Part shown: positions 8,999 to 19,965 of the stretch, piece by piece | Layout: the number at the start of each line of letters is the position of its first letter | Numbering within the stretch: the stretch's first letter is position 1 | Assembly: GCF_900116535.1 (NCBI RefSeq) | Contig: NZ_FPAU01000001.1 | Span: forward strand, 1,165,218-1,229,217 | Length of the DNA stretch: 64,000 nt | Source of the DNA: Kosakonia arachidis | Lineage (GTDB): Bacteria > Pseudomonadota > Gammaproteobacteria > Enterobacterales > Enterobacteriaceae | Reading direction: 5' to 3' | Position numbers and translations under genes: made by a program | Notes under the pieces: model-generated | Seen by the model: the letters and a program-made list of their open reading frames with translations, nothing else | Database searches by the model: none | What the model was told of the DNA's origin: nothing

Positions 8999-9895
8999 AT
9001 GGTTCAACGTATTGCTCTTGCGCCGCAAGGCCCGGAGTTTTCTCGTTTTGTGATGGGGTACTGGCGTTTGATGGAGTGGAACATCTCCCCGCACCAGTTG
9101 GTGAGTTTTATTGAGGCGCATCTCGATCTCGGCATCTCAACGGTCGATCATGCCGATATTTATGGCGGCTATCAGTGTGAAGCTGCGTTTGGCGACGCGT
9201 TGAAACTCGCTCCGCATTTGCGTGAACGGATGGAGATCGTCACTAAATGCGGTATTGCGACCACCGCGAAAGCGGAAAATCTGCTTGGGCATTATATCAC
9301 AGATCGTGACCATATCATCAAAAGTGCGGAACAGTCGCTGAGCAATCTGGCTATCGATTATCTCGACCTACTGCTGATTCATCGTCCCGATCCGCTGATG
9401 GATGCTGATGAAGTGGCGGAGGCATTCCTGCATCTGCACCAGAGCGGTAAAGTATGCAACTTTGGCGTTTCCAACTTCACCCCGGCGCAATTCTCACTGT
9501 TGCAATCACGGTTACCGTTTACGCTGGCAACCAACCAGGTGGAGATCTCCCCGGTACATCAACCGCTGCTCCTTGATGGCACGCTGGATCAACTGCAACA
9601 ACTGCGCATTCGCCCGATGGCCTGGTCGTGCCTCGGCGGCGGTCGTTTGTTTAATGATCCTGCTTTTCAACCGTTGCGCGATGAGCTGACAAATGTTGCA
9701 CGCGAGTTGAATGCGGAAACTATCGAACAGGTGGTTTACGCTTGGGTCATGCGTCTGCCATCGTCGCCGCTGCCGATTATCGGTTCCGGCAAAATTGAAC
9801 GCGTTAAATCGGCGCTTGGCGCGCTGGAGTTGCAGATGACTCGCCAGCAGTGGTTCCGCATCCGCAAAGCGGCGCTGGGCTACGACGTTCCTTAA
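8999..9895 (+). CDS. ydhF: Aldo/keto reductase YdhF
   Basis: A 298-residue NADPH-dependent oxidoreductase of the aldo/keto reductase superfamily, (alpha/beta)8 barrel. Active-site elements are Asp and Tyr in VDHADIYGGY (about 40-55), Lys in EIVTKCG and His in LLLIHRPDP. The start MVQRIALAPQ matches E. coli YdhF. The physiological substrate is unknown. It lies between ydhL and sodC as in K-12. Confidence 0.95.
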   Translation: MVQRIALAPQGPEFSRFVMGYWRLMEWNISPHQLVSFIEAHLDLGISTVDHADIYGGYQCEAAFGDALKLAPHLRERMEIVTKCGIATTAKAENLLGHYITDRDHIIKSAEQSLSNLAIDYLDLLLIHRPDPLMDADEVAEAFLHLHQSGKVCNFGVSNFTPAQFSLLQSRLPFTLATNQVEISPVHQPLLLDGTLDQLQQLRIRPMAWSCLGGGRLFNDPAFQPLRDELTNVARELNAETIEQVVYAWVMRLPSSPLPIIGSGKIERVKSALGALELQMTRQQWFRIRKAALGYDVP

Positions 9896-9967
9896 GCACG
9901 GACCTCCCGGTGAAATCGTTCATCCTGGTTTAAACTGACAGGGTTAACGTATATCAAAGGAGGTCAT

Positions 9968-10489
9968 ATGAAGCGTTTAAGTCTGGCAATGCTGGCACTG
10001 TTGGCCTGTGCAGGAGCGCAGGCTGCCAGTGAAGACGTCGAGATGCATCTCGTCACTGCCCAGGGCATTGGGCAGTCGATTGGCAAGGTGAAAATCAGTG
10101 AAACGGACAAAGGGTTGGAATTTGCACCGGATTTGAAAGCCTTGCCGCCCGGCGAGCACGGCTTTCACGTCCACGCCAAAGGCAGTTGTGAACCCGCCAT
10201 GAAAGAGGGCAAGGCCTCAGCCGCAGAGGCCGCAGGCGGTCACCTTGATCCGCAACATACGGGTAAACATGAAGGGCCGGAGGGCGTCGGACATTTAGGC
10301 GATCTACCGGTGCTGGTGGTTAATAACGACGGTAAAGCGACTGATCCGGTGATCGCGCCGCGGCTTAAAAAGCTGGATGACGTGAGAGACAAGGCACTGA
10401 TGATTCATGTCGGCGGCGATAATATGTCCGATCAACCCAAACCGCTGGGCGGTGGCGGGGCGCGTTATGCCTGCGGTGTCATTAAGTGA
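9968..10489 (+). CDS. sodC: Superoxide dismutase [Cu-Zn], periplasmic
   Basis: A 173-residue Cu,Zn superoxide dismutase with a signal peptide (about 1-20, ending in ACAGAQA). Copper and zinc ligands lie in [28 protein letters not shown] and LMIHVGGD. The disulfide cysteines are in GSCEP and RYACGVIK. It protects periplasmic targets from superoxide. A strong AAAGGAGG ribosome site precedes the ATG. In K-12 the next genes are ydhK, ydhJ and ydhI; here slyA follows after a 560-base gap. Confidence 0.97.
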   Translation: MKRLSLAMLALLACAGAQAASEDVEMHLVTAQGIGQSIGKVKISETDKGLEFAPDLKALPPGEHGFHVHAKGSCEPAMKEGKASAAEAAGGHLDPQHTGKHEGPEGVGHLGDLPVLVVNNDGKATDPVIAPRLKKLDDVRDKALMIHVGGDNMSDQPKPLGGGGARYACGVIK

Positions 10490-11023
10490 TTCGCTCGGTA
10501 CTAATGCCTTCGGGCGGCGCTTGTGCCAGTTGGGAAAACGGACAGTAAAGGCACCAGATAACTGACCTCAGTTCGCGGGCCGCAGGTTGATGGTGTTTCC
10601 CAACGTGACAAAATATTGTTGTCACTCCGCCAGCGTGGCGACAGCGTCCGTTGCTGGGCGCCACGCTCACTCATCACATCGCGCAGTAACACAATGCATA
10701 AGCGCTACATCGTCATGCAACAGGCGATGGGCGACAAGCCGCCGCAGAAAACCCGGTATCACGACTTTAAACAAGGGCTTAAAACAGACTGATGCGCCGC
10801 AAATCAGGTTTTGTATGGGTAAATCCAAAGAGCTCGAATCTCACCCATGTGTATGGGGGCTTTACAGCCCAATACATAGCAAAGCAGGCTTAACGATAAG
10901 AAAAACCGATTAAGGTGTCACGTCAGAGCTGGGAGCGACCTCGCAAACTACTTGATCGGGGCAGCAATACATTTGTTTTACCAATACAAATACTGCAAAC
11001 TATTTTAAAATGAGTATAATAAA
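10490..11023. other. Gene-free gap where K-12 carries ydhK-ydhJ-ydhI
   Basis: About 530 bases between sodC and slyA contain no convincing gene. A short frame at 10694-10792 (32 codons, starting MHKRYIVMQQ) lacks a clear ribosome site and I do not recognise it. In E. coli this position holds an exporter operon (ydhIJK, an aaeXAB-like system). The gap may be a deletion scar or the state of a lineage that never had the operon. Confidence 0.6.
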
Positions 11024-11035
11024 TTAGCAAGCTAA
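11024..11035. promoter_or_regulatory. SlyA operator upstream of slyA
   Basis: TTAGCAAGCTAA matches the published SlyA consensus palindrome exactly. It lies 16 bases before the slyA start, implying negative autoregulation. Confidence 0.9.
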
Positions 11036-11051
11036 TTATAAGGAGATGAAA

Positions 11052-11486
11052 TTGGAATCGCCATTAGGTTCTGATCTGGCACGTTTAGTGCGCGTATGGC
11101 GTGCTTTAATTGACCATCGCCTGAAACCTCTGGAATTAACGCAGACTCATTGGGTAACGCTGCATAATATTCATCAGTTGCCGCCCGAACAGTCGCAAAT
11201 TCAATTGGCTAAAGCGATTGGCATAGAGCAACCTTCGCTGGTGCGAACGCTTGACCAACTGGAGGAAAAAGGCCTGATTTCTCGGCAGACATGCGCCAAT
11301 GATCGCCGGGCAAAACGGATCAAATTGACGGAAAAAGCAGCACCGATTATCGATGAAATGGAGACTGTGATTCGCAAAACCCGGGGTGAAATTCTTTCCG
11401 GGATTTCTGCGGAAGAACTGGATCTGTTAATCAAGATGATTAACAGGCTGGAGCAAAACATACTTGAGCTCCAGTCGCGGGATTGA
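11052..11486 (+). CDS. slyA: MarR-family regulator SlyA
   Basis: A 144-residue winged-helix MarR-family regulator that often counteracts H-NS silencing. The start is a TTG ([12 protein letters not shown]): the AAGGAG ribosome site directly abuts the ATG at 11046 but is 6 bases from this TTG, as in E. coli and Salmonella. The DNA-binding helix region is about [20 protein letters not shown]. The C-terminal third differs more from E. coli than the DNA-binding part. Confidence 0.96.
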   Translation: MESPLGSDLARLVRVWRALIDHRLKPLELTQTHWVTLHNIHQLPPEQSQIQLAKAIGIEQPSLVRTLDQLEEKGLISRQTCANDRRAKRIKLTEKAAPIIDEMETVIRKTRGEILSGISAEELDLLIKMINRLEQNILELQSRD

Positions 11487-11488
11487 AT

Positions 11489-11520
11489 TGAAAAAGCCTT
11501 GCAATCGCAAGGCTTTTTTA
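11489..11520 (+). terminator. Terminator of slyA
   Basis: AAAAAGCCTTGC-AATC-GCAAGGCTTTTTTA forms a stable stem with flanking A and T runs, between the convergent slyA and slyB. Confidence 0.9.
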
Positions 11521-11559
11521 TGTCTGAAAGTGGTCTCAACAGCACCCAGCGGCCTCTGC

Positions 11560-12027
11560 TTAGCGCGGAGAAACAGTGACCTGGCGGCCATTGCTGGCCA
11601 TCACGACGCGTTGACCCGCAGAGAAATGGGTATTGCCCTGTTTCTGCACCACCATGATGGTGTTACCGTCATCTTTACGAATTTCCAGCTCAACGCCCTG
11701 AGTTTTGTTCATCGCACCCTGAACGGACTGACCCGCTACGCCGCCTGCAACCGCACCTGCTGCGGTAGCCAGAGAACGACCTGTGCCGCCGCCCACGGTA
11801 TTACCGAGGAGGCCACCCAGCACCGCGCCGCCAATCGCACCGATAACATTGTTGTTATCGCCGCCCTGAATTTGTACCTGACGGACATTAACAATAGTAC
11901 CGTAAGTGACATTTTGCACTTGTTTGGCTTCGGAGGCAGAGTAAACATCACCGGAAAGCGTATCGTTGTTGACACAACCAGCCAACGTTAAACCAATCAG
12001 CGAAACTGCCAGTGCACGTAACATCAT
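11560..12027 (-). CDS. slyB: Outer membrane lipoprotein SlyB
   Basis: A 155-residue lipoprotein of the Pcp/SlyB family. The lipobox is LAGC (Cys about 18) followed by VNNDTLSGDVY. A glycine-zipper segment rich in GGAVLGG and GGGTGRS motifs spans about residues 60-105. SlyB forms rings in the outer membrane that stabilise outer-membrane proteins under stress, and in E. coli it belongs to the PhoP regulon. A PhoP-type box and a -10 element lie upstream. Confidence 0.96.
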   Translation of the reverse strand: MMLRALAVSLIGLTLAGCVNNDTLSGDVYSASEAKQVQNVTYGTIVNVRQVQIQGGDNNNVIGAIGGAVLGGLLGNTVGGGTGRSLATAAGAVAGGVAGQSVQGAMNKTQGVELEIRKDDGNTIMVVQKQGNTHFSAGQRVVMASNGRQVTVSPR

Positions 12028-12136
12028 TTATGAATCTCCTGTTCACCATGAAACGCTCTTATGAGCATCCGTCATGGTTAAATTATATGGCATTTTTGCA
12101 ATGCCAGGTCGTATCTTCTGCCTAATCCTGGCAAAA

Positions 12137-12171
12137 ATAATACCCTGTCTCTGTTTAACCAGCTTTAAACG
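12137..12171 (-). promoter_or_regulatory. Putative PhoP box and -10 element of slyB
   Basis: On the minus strand CGTTTA-AAGCT-GGTTAA forms a direct repeat with 5-base spacing at 12171-12155, and TATTAT at 12142-12137 begins 12 bases later. This is the geometry of PhoP-activated promoters (consensus (T/G)GTTTA repeats about 12 bases from the -10). E. coli slyB is a known PhoP target. Confidence 0.75.
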
Positions 12172-12311
12172 AAGCGATTATAAACGCAGCCTGATGGGAT
12201 TTCACTTAGTGTAAAACGGCAGGATTGTTAAAAAGTATTTGTAGTCGATAGCGTTAATAGTTGCTTTATGGTGGAGTGTGACTTCTGAGTTCCGCAAATT
12301 AAGGAAGGCGC

Positions 12312-13436
12312 ATGAAATCGGGTCGCTACATTGGGGTGATGTCCGGAACGAGCCTGGACGGTGTGGATGTTGTGCTGGCGGCCATCGATGAGAACATGGT
12401 CGCGCAGCAGTCAAGCCTGACGTTTCCTATTCCACTGCCGCTGAAAGAGGCGATCCTCGCGATTTGCCAGGGGCAGCCGCTCACACTTTCGCAACTGGGA
12501 CGGCTGGATACGCAACTAGGGAAACTGTTCGCTGATGCTGTTCTGGCGTTGATGGATCGCGAGCATCTGCACCCAGAAGATATCGTGGCGATTGGCTGCC
12601 ATGGACAAACGGTCTGGCATGAGCCAACGGGCATTGCGCCGCATACGCTACAAATTGGCGATAACAATCAGATTGCCGCCCGTACTGGCGTAACGGTGGT
12701 TGGCGATTTTCGTCGGCGTGATATGGCGCTGGGCGGACAGGGTGCGCCGCTGGTTCCTGCTTTTCACCATGCACTGCTGGCGCATCCGGTTGAACGACGG
12801 ATGGTGCTCAATATTGGCGGCATTGCCAACCTGTCGCTGTTAATCCCCGGCCAGCCGGTCAGAGGCTATGATACCGGGCCGGGTAATATGCTGATGGATG
12901 CCTGGATCTGGCGGCAAAAGGGCAAGCCGTATGACAAAGACGCGCTGTGGGCAAGCGAAGGGAAAGTGGTAATACCGTTGTTGCAAAATATGCTCAGCGA
13001 TCCTTACTTTGCTGCAACGCCACCCAAAAGCACCGGGCGGGAATATTTCAACTACGGCTGGCTTGAACGCCATCTGGTCCATTTCCCAGGTATTAACGCC
13101 AGCGATGTCCAGGCAACGCTGACGGAGCTGACGGCCGTGACCATTTCCGAACAGGTATTGCTGAGCGGCGGTTGTGAACGCCTGCTGGTGTGCGGTGGCG
13201 GCAGTCGCAATCCATTGGTGATGGCGCGCCTGGGGGCGTTGCTGCCGGGTATCGAAGTTTCCACTACTGATGATGCAGGGATCAGCGGCGATGATATGGA
13301 AGCGCTGGCGTTTGCCTGGCTGGCATGGCGAACGCTCGCCGGATTACCAGGCAATCTGCCGTCGGTGACCGGCGCTTCTGCTTCGACGGTACTTGGTGCC
13401 ATCTTTCCGGCTAATCCACGCCAGAATCAGAGTTAA
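12312..13436 (+). CDS. anmK: Anhydro-N-acetylmuramic acid kinase
   Basis: A 374-residue sugar kinase that phosphorylates and opens 1,6-anhydro-MurNAc to MurNAc-6-phosphate in peptidoglycan recycling. The N-terminal [12 protein letters not shown] (about 11-22) is the family ATP-binding signature; GGIANLSLL and [12 protein letters not shown] mark the sugar and ATP sites. The length is close to the E. coli 369. mliC, encoding a lysozyme inhibitor, follows, so both genes concern cell-wall breakdown products. Confidence 0.96.
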   Translation: MKSGRYIGVMSGTSLDGVDVVLAAIDENMVAQQSSLTFPIPLPLKEAILAICQGQPLTLSQLGRLDTQLGKLFADAVLALMDREHLHPEDIVAIGCHGQTVWHEPTGIAPHTLQIGDNNQIAARTGVTVVGDFRRRDMALGGQGAPLVPAFHHALLAHPVERRMVLNIGGIANLSLLIPGQPVRGYDTGPGNMLMDAWIWRQKGKPYDKDALWASEGKVVIPLLQNMLSDPYFAATPPKSTGREYFNYGWLERHLVHFPGINASDVQATLTELTAVTISEQVLLSGGCERLLVCGGGSRNPLVMARLGALLPGIEVSTTDDAGISGDDMEALAFAWLAWRTLAGLPGNLPSVTGASASTVLGAIFPANPRQNQS

Positions 13437-13479
13437 CCGGATTTTACTTTGGTGTTACATCGCTAGACTGAGCTGATTT

Positions 13480-13502
13480 AAAGAGGGCACTTCGCCCTCT
13501 TT
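13480..13502 (+). terminator. Hairpin between anmK and mliC
   Basis: AAAGAGGGC-ACTTC-GCCCTCTTT is a 9-bp perfect stem about 45 bases after the anmK stop. The T-run is short, so read-through to mliC is possible. Confidence 0.6.
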
Positions 13503-13527
13503 GACCAGGACTGTCCGGGGATACCCA

Positions 13528-13848
13528 ATGAAAAAACTGCTGATCGCCTGCCTGCCCGCACTGCTTGCTGGGTGTAGTTATTACAACCAGTTTGTTGAAC
13601 GAATGCATACCGATACGCTGGTTTACCAGTGTGATGAAAAACCCCTGACTGTGAAAATTAACAACACTCGCCAGCAGGCCAGTTTCGTCTGGGATGACAA
13701 ACTACTGACGTTGCAACAGGGGTTATCGGCATCCGGCGTGCGCTATACCGATGGCGTTTATGTTTTCTGGTCGAAAGGTAATGGCGCGACGGTCTATAAA
13801 CGTGACCGTATCGTGCTGCATAACTGTCAGTTAATTCCAGAGCGTTGA
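13528..13848 (+). CDS. mliC: C-type lysozyme inhibitor MliC
   Basis: A 106-residue lipoprotein inhibitor of C-type lysozyme. It starts [16 protein letters not shown], with the lipobox LAGC at about residues 13-16. The MliC domain contains [18 protein letters not shown] and a C-terminal cysteine in LHNCQL that would pair with the earlier one. An upstream in-frame TTG at 13501 is not used in E. coli, so I choose the ATG. Confidence 0.93.
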   Translation: MKKLLIACLPALLAGCSYYNQFVERMHTDTLVYQCDEKPLTVKINNTRQQASFVWDDKLLTLQQGLSASGVRYTDGVYVFWSKGNGATVYKRDRIVLHNCQLIPER

Positions 13849-13905
13849 GATTTTCACAGGGGGGCGCATAATAGCCTTCCCTGAGGATTATTTTTTGCTA
13901 ACGCC

Positions 13906-14562
13906 ATGTCTGATAACGATCAATTGCAGCAAATCGCGCATCTGCGCCGTGAATACACTAAAGGCGGTCTGCGCCGCAACGACCTGCCAGCAGAGCCGCT
14001 CAAACTCTTTGAACGCTGGTTAGGGCAAGCCTGTGACGCTCAGCTCGCCGATCCGACTGCCATGGTGGTAGCAACGGTGGATGAGAACGGCCAGCCTTAT
14101 CAGCGCATTGTCCTGCTCAAGCATTATGATGAAAAAGGGCTGGTGTTTTATACCAACCTGGGCAGTCGTAAAGCGCACCATATTGAGCATAACCCGGCGA
14201 TTAGCCTGCTGTTTCCGTGGCATATGTTGGAACGTCAGGTGATGGTAACCGGTAAAGCGGAACGCTTATCGACGCTGGAAGTGGTGAAGTACTTTCACAG
14301 CCGCCCGCGCGACAGCCAAATCGGTGCCTGGGTTTCTAAACAATCCAGCCGTATCTCCGCACGCGGGATCCTCGAAAGCAAATTTCTTGAACTGAAGCAA
14401 AAGTTCCAGCAGGGCGAAATACCATTGCCTAGCTTCTGGGGCGGTTTTCGCGTCAGCATTGAACAGATGGAGTTCTGGCAGGGTGGCGCTAACCGCCTGC
14501 ACGATCGTTTTTTGTACCAGCGTGAAAATAACGCATGGAAAATTGATCGTCTCGCTCCGTAA
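13906..14562 (+). CDS. pdxH: Pyridoxine/pyridoxamine 5'-phosphate oxidase
   Basis: A 218-residue FMN enzyme that oxidises pyridoxine- and pyridoxamine-5'-phosphate to pyridoxal 5'-phosphate, as a homodimer. Substrate and FMN contacts are visible in [18 protein letters not shown] and in the C-terminal signature [12 protein letters not shown]. Its neighbour pdxY supplies the salvage kinase for the same vitamin, with tyrS between them, as in E. coli. Confidence 0.98.
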   Translation: MSDNDQLQQIAHLRREYTKGGLRRNDLPAEPLKLFERWLGQACDAQLADPTAMVVATVDENGQPYQRIVLLKHYDEKGLVFYTNLGSRKAHHIEHNPAISLLFPWHMLERQVMVTGKAERLSTLEVVKYFHSRPRDSQIGAWVSKQSSRISARGILESKFLELKQKFQQGEIPLPSFWGGFRVSIEQMEFWQGGANRLHDRFLYQRENNAWKIDRLAP

Positions 14563-14704
14563 TCCCTGAAAAATGTTGCGTTAAGCGCTGGCACTCCGTG
14601 TTCCGGCGCTTTATGCTATCTGCCCCCCTGAAGTATCCTTTCGCATCTGGCGAAAAGTCGTGTACCGGCAAAGGTGCAGTACCGTTTTATACATGGAGAA
14701 TTTG

Positions 14705-15979
14705 ATGGCAAGCAGTAACTTGATTAAACAATTGCAAGAGCGGGGCCTGGTGGCTCAGGTAACGGATGAAGAAGCGTTAGCAGAACGACTGGCGCAGGGG
14801 CCAATCGCGCTTTATTGCGGCTTCGATCCCACCGCAGATAGCTTGCATTTGGGGCATCTCGTTCCATTGTTATGCCTGAAACGCTTCCAGCAGGCGGGTC
14901 ACAAGCCGGTTGCGCTGGTAGGCGGTGCGACAGGGTTGATTGGCGATCCGAGCTTTAAAGCGACCGAGCGCAAACTGAACACCGAAGACACCGTGCAGGA
15001 GTGGGTGGATAAAATACGCCGGCAGGTAGCGCCGTTCCTCGATTTCAATTGCGGTGACAACTCGGCAATTGCGGCGAACAACTATGACTGGTTCGGCAAC
15101 ATGAATGTGCTGACCTTCTTGCGCGATATCGGCAAGCACTTCTCTGTTAACCAGATGATTAACAAAGAAGCGGTGAAACAGCGTTTGAACCGTGATGATG
15201 TGGGCATCTCCTTTACCGAGTTCTCCTATAACCTGTTACAGGGTTACGACTTCGCTTGCCTGAATAAGTTGCACGGCGTGGTATTGCAGATCGGCGGTTC
15301 CGATCAATGGGGCAACATCACTTCCGGTATCGACCTGACCCGTCGCCTGCACCAGAATCAGGTATTTGGCCTGACAGTTCCACTGATCACCAAAGCTGAC
15401 GGCACAAAATTCGGTAAAACCGAAGGCGGCGCGGTCTGGCTGGATCCGAAGAAAACCAGTCCATACAAGTTCTACCAGTTCTGGATCAACACCGCCGATG
15501 CGGATGTTTATCGCTTCCTGAAATTCTTCACCTTTATGGGCATCGACGAAATTAACGCGTTGGAAGAAGAAGACAAAAACAGCGGTAAAGCGCCGCGCGC
15601 GCAGTATGTTCTGGCCGAGCAGGTCACGCGTCTGGTGCATGGCGAAGAGGGGCTGGTTGCCGCAAAACGCATCACTGAAAGCCTGTTTAACGGCACGCTG
15701 AGCGATCTGAGCGAAGCGGATTTCGAACAGTTGGCGCAGGATGGCGTGCCGATGGTTGAGATGGAAAAAGGCGCAGATCTGATGCAGGCGCTGGTCGACT
15801 CCGAACTGCAACCGTCCCGTGGCCAGGCGCGTAAAACCATTGCTTCCAATGCGGTTACCATCAACGGTGAAAAACAGTCCGAGCCGGAATATACTTTCAT
15901 CGACAGCGATCGCCTTTTTGGTCGCTACACGCTGCTGCGTCGCGGTAAGAAAAATTACTGTCTGATTTGCTGGAAATAA
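14705..15979 (+). CDS. tyrS: Tyrosyl-tRNA synthetase
   Basis: Class I aminoacyl-tRNA synthetase of 424 residues, identical in length to E. coli TyrS. The HIGH-equivalent motif is HLGHL (about 44-48) and the KMSKS-equivalent is KFGKT (about 234-238). The tyrosine-binding GSDQWGN is present, and a C-terminal S4 RNA-binding domain ends in [13 protein letters not shown]. The start [10 protein letters not shown] has a GGAGA ribosome site; a longer frame from 14660 is rejected. Confidence 0.99.
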   Translation: MASSNLIKQLQERGLVAQVTDEEALAERLAQGPIALYCGFDPTADSLHLGHLVPLLCLKRFQQAGHKPVALVGGATGLIGDPSFKATERKLNTEDTVQEWVDKIRRQVAPFLDFNCGDNSAIAANNYDWFGNMNVLTFLRDIGKHFSVNQMINKEAVKQRLNRDDVGISFTEFSYNLLQGYDFACLNKLHGVVLQIGGSDQWGNITSGIDLTRRLHQNQVFGLTVPLITKADGTKFGKTEGGAVWLDPKKTSPYKFYQFWINTADADVYRFLKFFTFMGIDEINALEEEDKNSGKAPRAQYVLAEQVTRLVHGEEGLVAAKRITESLFNGTLSDLSEADFEQLAQDGVPMVEMEKGADLMQALVDSELQPSRGQARKTIASNAVTINGEKQSEPEYTFIDSDRLFGRYTLLRRGKKNYCLICWK

Positions 15980-15994
15980 TTCACATCATATCCC

Positions 15995-16021
15995 GGGAGT
16001 GAGAAATCACTCCCTTCTTTT
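15995..16021 (+). terminator. Terminator of tyrS
   Basis: GGGAGTGA-GAAA-TCACTCCC forms a perfect 8-bp stem followed by TTCTTTTT, 15 bases after the tyrS stop and just before pdxY. Confidence 0.85.
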
Positions 16022-16048
16022 TCGCCCCGACATTGCAAGGCAACAAAA

Positions 16049-16909
16049 ATGAAGAACATCCTCGCCATTCAATCGCATGTGGTCTTTGGGCATGCGGGGA
16101 ACAGTGCGGCTGAATTTCCGATGCGCCGTCTTGGCGCCAATGTCTGGCCGCTGAATACGGTGCAGTTTTCTAACCATACCCAGTACGGTAAATGGACAGG
16201 CAGCGTCATGCCGCCCGCACATTTGACTGAGGTTGTGCAGGGTATCGCCGCTATTGATCAGCTACAGCGCTGTGACGCGGTACTGAGCGGCTACCTCGGG
16301 TCAGCGGAACAGGGTGAACATATTCTCGGTATCGTGCGTCAGGTAAAAGCCGCCAATCCGCAGGCGAAATACTTCTGCGATCCGGTGATGGGACATCCCG
16401 AAAAAGGGTGCATCGTTGCACCAGGCGTCGCTGAATTTCATCTGTGCCACGCATTACCGGCCAGCGATATCATTGCGCCTAATCTGATTGAGCTGGAGAT
16501 CCTTTGCGAACATGCAGTGAATAGCGTGCAGGAAGCGGTTGCTGCTGCGCGTGAACTGATCGCCAAAGGGCCGCAGATTGTGCTGGTGAAACATCTTGCG
16601 CGCGCCGGTCTGAGTGCGGATCGTTTCGAGATGCTGCTGGTGACGCCGCAGGAAGCCTGGCATATCAGCCGTCCGCTGGTCGATTTCGGCGCGCGCCAGC
16701 CAGTTGGCGTCGGCGATGTCACCAGCGGGCTGTTACTTGTGAAGCTGCTACAGGGCGCGTCGGTACGTGAGGCACTGGAGCATGTAACGGCTGCGGTGTA
16801 TGAAATTATGCTGACCACGCAGGGTATGCAGGAGTACGAGCTGCAAGTGGTGGCAGCGCAGGACAGGATCGCAAAACCGGAACATCTGTTCAGCGCAACC
16901 TTGTTGTAA
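16049..16909 (+). CDS. pdxY: Pyridoxal kinase PdxY
   Basis: A 286-residue ribokinase-fold kinase that phosphorylates pyridoxal to pyridoxal 5'-phosphate in the salvage pathway. It begins [31 protein letters not shown] and the catalytic-loop region [13 protein letters not shown] (about 215-228) are typical. It is transcribed with tyrS, with an attenuating hairpin between them. Confidence 0.97.
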   Translation: MKNILAIQSHVVFGHAGNSAAEFPMRRLGANVWPLNTVQFSNHTQYGKWTGSVMPPAHLTEVVQGIAAIDQLQRCDAVLSGYLGSAEQGEHILGIVRQVKAANPQAKYFCDPVMGHPEKGCIVAPGVAEFHLCHALPASDIIAPNLIELEILCEHAVNSVQEAVAAARELIAKGPQIVLVKHLARAGLSADRFEMLLVTPQEAWHISRPLVDFGARQPVGVGDVTSGLLLVKLLQGASVREALEHVTAAVYEIMLTTQGMQEYELQVVAAQDRIAKPEHLFSATLL

Positions 16910-16915
16910 TAAAAA

Positions 16916-16940
16916 AGGCGGGATTTTCCCGCCTTTTCTT
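16916..16940 (+). terminator. Terminator of pdxY
   Basis: AAGGCGGGA-TTT-TCCCGCCTT followed by TTCTTT, just after the pdxY stop. Confidence 0.88.
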
Positions 16941-17005
16941 TACTGGTTACATAGTGACATACATGCCGCCCGTAAACGCAAAACGCACTGTGGGGCCATC
17001 AATGC

Positions 17006-17611
17006 TTACTGAATACCTTCCGCTGCCATCGCTGCCGCAACCGCCGGACGTGCGGCAACGCGCGACATATAAGCATCGATATGGCTCAGGCCTTCCATGT
17101 TCAGTTTCACTGCGCGCGCCCAGCGCAATACCGTAAACAGGTAGCCATCAGCAATGGTGAAATGATCGCCGCTGATCCACTCACTGTTCGCCAGGGATTC
17201 ATTCACGTATTGCAGCTTTTTTTCCAGCAGTGCGCGAACCGTCGGTTTGTACTCTTCCGGTGTATCCGGGCGGAAAAGCGGCGTGAAGCCTTTATGCAGC
17301 TCAGTAGCGACAAAGTTCAGCCACTCCAGCGTCTTGTAGCGTGGCATGGTGCCGACCGGTGCCAGAAGCTGACTGTCCGGCGCGCTGTCAGCAACATACT
17401 GCATGATTGCCACACCTTCCGTCACCAGTGTGGCGTCATCAAGCTGAAGCGCAGGGATCTGGCCTTTCGGATTAATGGCAAAAAAGTCCTCGCCATTTTC
17501 CAGGCGCTTTTTCATCAGGTCGACGCTTACCAACGTCACCTCTTTATCGGCTTCACGTAGGGCAATGTGCGATGCAAGCGAGCAGGCGCCAGGTTTGTAA
17601 AACAGTTTCAT
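17006..17611 (-). CDS. gstA: Glutathione S-transferase GstA
   Basis: A 201-residue beta-class glutathione transferase. It starts [16 protein letters not shown]; Cys10 is the beta-class active-site residue that forms mixed disulfides with glutathione. The thioredoxin-like domain covers about 1-80 (cis-proline in GQIPALQL) and the helical domain the rest. An in-frame ATG 16 codons upstream is rejected because the E. coli start fits exactly. Confidence 0.96.
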   Translation of the reverse strand: MKLFYKPGACSLASHIALREADKEVTLVSVDLMKKRLENGEDFFAINPKGQIPALQLDDATLVTEGVAIMQYVADSAPDSQLLAPVGTMPRYKTLEWLNFVATELHKGFTPLFRPDTPEEYKPTVRALLEKKLQYVNESLANSEWISGDHFTIADGYLFTVLRWARAVKLNMEGLSHIDAYMSRVAARPAVAAAMAAEGIQ

Positions 17612-17662
17612 TATGCTTTCCTTATAGTTAATTCCGGGCATTAGGTTATTACGCCGCAAAAT

Positions 17663-17694
17663 AAAAAAAAAGCCGCTAACTTACGTTAACGGCT
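17663..17694 (-). terminator. Terminator of dtpA
   Basis: On the minus strand AGCCGTTAAC-GTAA-GTTAGCGGCT is followed by eight or more T residues, just after the dtpA stop. Confidence 0.9.
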
Positions 17695-17719
17695 AAATAT
17701 TTCGTGTTCCCCGCAGCGT

Positions 17720-19222
17720 TTACGCTGCTGCGGTTTCTGACGCTTCGCGCACGTTGTCTTTGCTTTGCGTCATGCGGTTCAGCTTCGGTGCAGCCAGGAT
17801 CATCAGCACAGCAATCACGGCTGTGGCGATACCAATTTGCAGGAAGACAGTACCGTAGATGTCCAGTGACATCAGTGGGTCAGTCACATTTTCCGGGATC
17901 GCCATCCGGTTAGCGACGTAACCTGCGATGATGTTCGCACCGGCGGTCGTCAGGAACCAGCTACCCATGATGAAGCCCATCAGACGTTGCGGTACCAGCT
18001 GCGCAACCATCGCCAGGCCCAGCCCGGAGATCATCAGCTCACCGATACTTTGCAGGGCGTAGCTTGCAATCAGCCAGTTCACGGAGACGATACCGGCATC
18101 GGAGGCAAATTTAGTACCCAGCGGCAGCACCAGGAATGCGCCCGAGCACAGCACCATACCGATGGCAAATTTATGCGGCATCGGCAGCGTATCGCCCATT
18201 TTGTTGTAGATGGCTGCCAGAATCGGGCTACCAATAATGATCCAGAACGGGTTCAGCGCCTGGTACTGTTCCGGCTCAAACGCAATGCCGAACAGTGTGT
18301 GTTCAACGTTGCGAATCGCAAAGAAGTTTAGGGAGGTCGGCATCTGGCTGTACAGAACGAAGAAAACGATCGCCTGGAGCATCAGAATGAAGGCCACAAT
18401 CATTTTGCGACGCGCAGCGCCTTGTAGAGCGAACGTCTCTTTCGCGAAGATGCAAATAATGCCCAGCGCAACAACACCAAGAACCATACGGGCAATTCCC
18501 TGGTTGTGGAGTAGCCAGGTCGCGATGGCAATCAGCACGACGACACCGACGATGGTCGCCAGCAGGTAACCCATGCGCACCGGTGCGAAGTCCGGTTTTG
18601 AACCGTAGGTTTTCACCCACCGTTTGCAGAAGGCGAAGTTAACGATGGTGATCAGCAGACCGACAACGCTCAGACCAAATGCCGTGCTCCAGCCGAACTT
18701 CGCGGCAAGCCACGGGGTTGCCAGCATAGAGAAGAAGGAACCAACGTTAACGGACATGTAGTACATAGTAAATGCACCGTCCAGACGCGGATCATCTTTG
18801 GCATAACAGGTAGAGAGCAGGGAAGACGGGTTGGCTTTGAACAGCCCGTTGCCGACGGCAATAGCCGCCATACCCATATAGACGATCCCGGCGTCATGAC
18901 CAGACCATGCCACCAGCGCATAGCCGATCGCCAGCACAATCGCGCCCAGCATAATCACACGTTTAGTGCCGAGGACTTTATCGCCCAGCCAGCCGCCAAT
19001 AGCGACCAGGCCATAGACCAGTGCGCTAAAGGAAGAGAACAGCGTAATCGAGTCCGCTTCGGACATACCTAGCTGTTTTACCAGGTAAACGGCCATGATC
19101 CCTTGCAGGCCGTAGTAACCAAAACGTTCCCATAATTCGATCGAGAAAATCAGATAAAACGCTTTGGGTTGTTTAAAAGCGTTCAGGCTAACGTTTTCGG
19201 TTGGTTTGTTTGCAGTTGACAC
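17720..19222 (-). CDS. dtpA: Dipeptide/tripeptide permease DtpA (TppB)
   Basis: A 500-residue proton-coupled oligopeptide transporter of the POT/PTR family in the inner membrane, identical in length to E. coli DtpA. The N-terminal [15 protein letters not shown] contains the ExxER-type proton-coupling motif. About 14 hydrophobic segments are visible. In E. coli it is OmpR-dependent, and a long AT-rich upstream region is present here. Confidence 0.97.
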   Translation of the reverse strand: MSTANKPTENVSLNAFKQPKAFYLIFSIELWERFGYYGLQGIMAVYLVKQLGMSEADSITLFSSFSALVYGLVAIGGWLGDKVLGTKRVIMLGAIVLAIGYALVAWSGHDAGIVYMGMAAIAVGNGLFKANPSSLLSTCYAKDDPRLDGAFTMYYMSVNVGSFFSMLATPWLAAKFGWSTAFGLSVVGLLITIVNFAFCKRWVKTYGSKPDFAPVRMGYLLATIVGVVVLIAIATWLLHNQGIARMVLGVVALGIICIFAKETFALQGAARRKMIVAFILMLQAIVFFVLYSQMPTSLNFFAIRNVEHTLFGIAFEPEQYQALNPFWIIIGSPILAAIYNKMGDTLPMPHKFAIGMVLCSGAFLVLPLGTKFASDAGIVSVNWLIASYALQSIGELMISGLGLAMVAQLVPQRLMGFIMGSWFLTTAGANIIAGYVANRMAIPENVTDPLMSLDIYGTVFLQIGIATAVIAVLMILAAPKLNRMTQSKDNVREASETAAA

Positions 19223-19783
19223 ATATACCTCTTTTTTTACATCCCATACTAACGGGGGGTGTTCAGCGCGTAATAACCAGAATTCACCACGCTTATAGTT
19301 ATATTGGGAGGGGGAAACGGCGGGTAATGTTCACTATCCTGGCTTTTCAGGCAATACCTTTGACATATTCTGTTACATAGATCTCCACCATTACATTACT
19401 CGGTAGTTGTGTTTGTTATTCAGAGTTAAATTTTACCAATGTAATAAAGATGGATTTTTCCACTGCAATTATAGGGTGAGATTGTATCGTTAGCTATATA
19501 TTCTGCTATTTTGCTTATAAGGTAGTGTATTGGACTGGTTTATTAATAATTAATGGTTATATGTCTTGATAATGAGTAAGTGGACTCTGCGCTCCGACTT
19601 GCAATTTTCAGCGGTAAACCTTTTTTTAACATCATATTAGCAATGTCAGTATAATCACACTTCAGTTGTATTTTTTTCTTCTAAAAAAATGATAAGTCTT
19701 AATCAATACGAATAAGCGGACTATTATGTGTTCAATTCGTCATTTTTCGCACATTAATTCGTCTTTATGGTGATGTGTAGAGA
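19223..19783. other. AT-rich upstream region of dtpA, no gene seen
   Basis: About 560 bases with no credible open frame on either strand. It is notably AT-rich compared with the flanking genes and probably carries dtpA promoter sequence. I found no clear small RNA. Confidence 0.6.
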
Positions 19784-19799
19784 TGTGAGTAATGTCACA
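19784..19799. promoter_or_regulatory. Perfect CRP-type palindrome
   Basis: TGTGAGTAATGTCACA is a perfect TGTGA-N6-TCACA CRP site, flanked by A and T. It lies about 167 bases upstream of the HemJ/CopD-like gene and about 560 bases upstream of the divergent dtpA. The nearer downstream gene on the plus strand is the likelier target. Confidence 0.8.
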
Positions 19800-19965
19800 T
19801 CAGTTATCTGCCGCAAATCAGCAAGTTTCGCCAATTTGCATTACTTCCGCACAGGGTAAAAGGGCGATAACCATGGCCTTTTTAACGTCATGCCGCGCAT
19901 TGTTCATGACAACCCGCTGCGCTGCTGGCAGACTGCTGACTGTCCCTTTCTACTGGAGTCAAATA

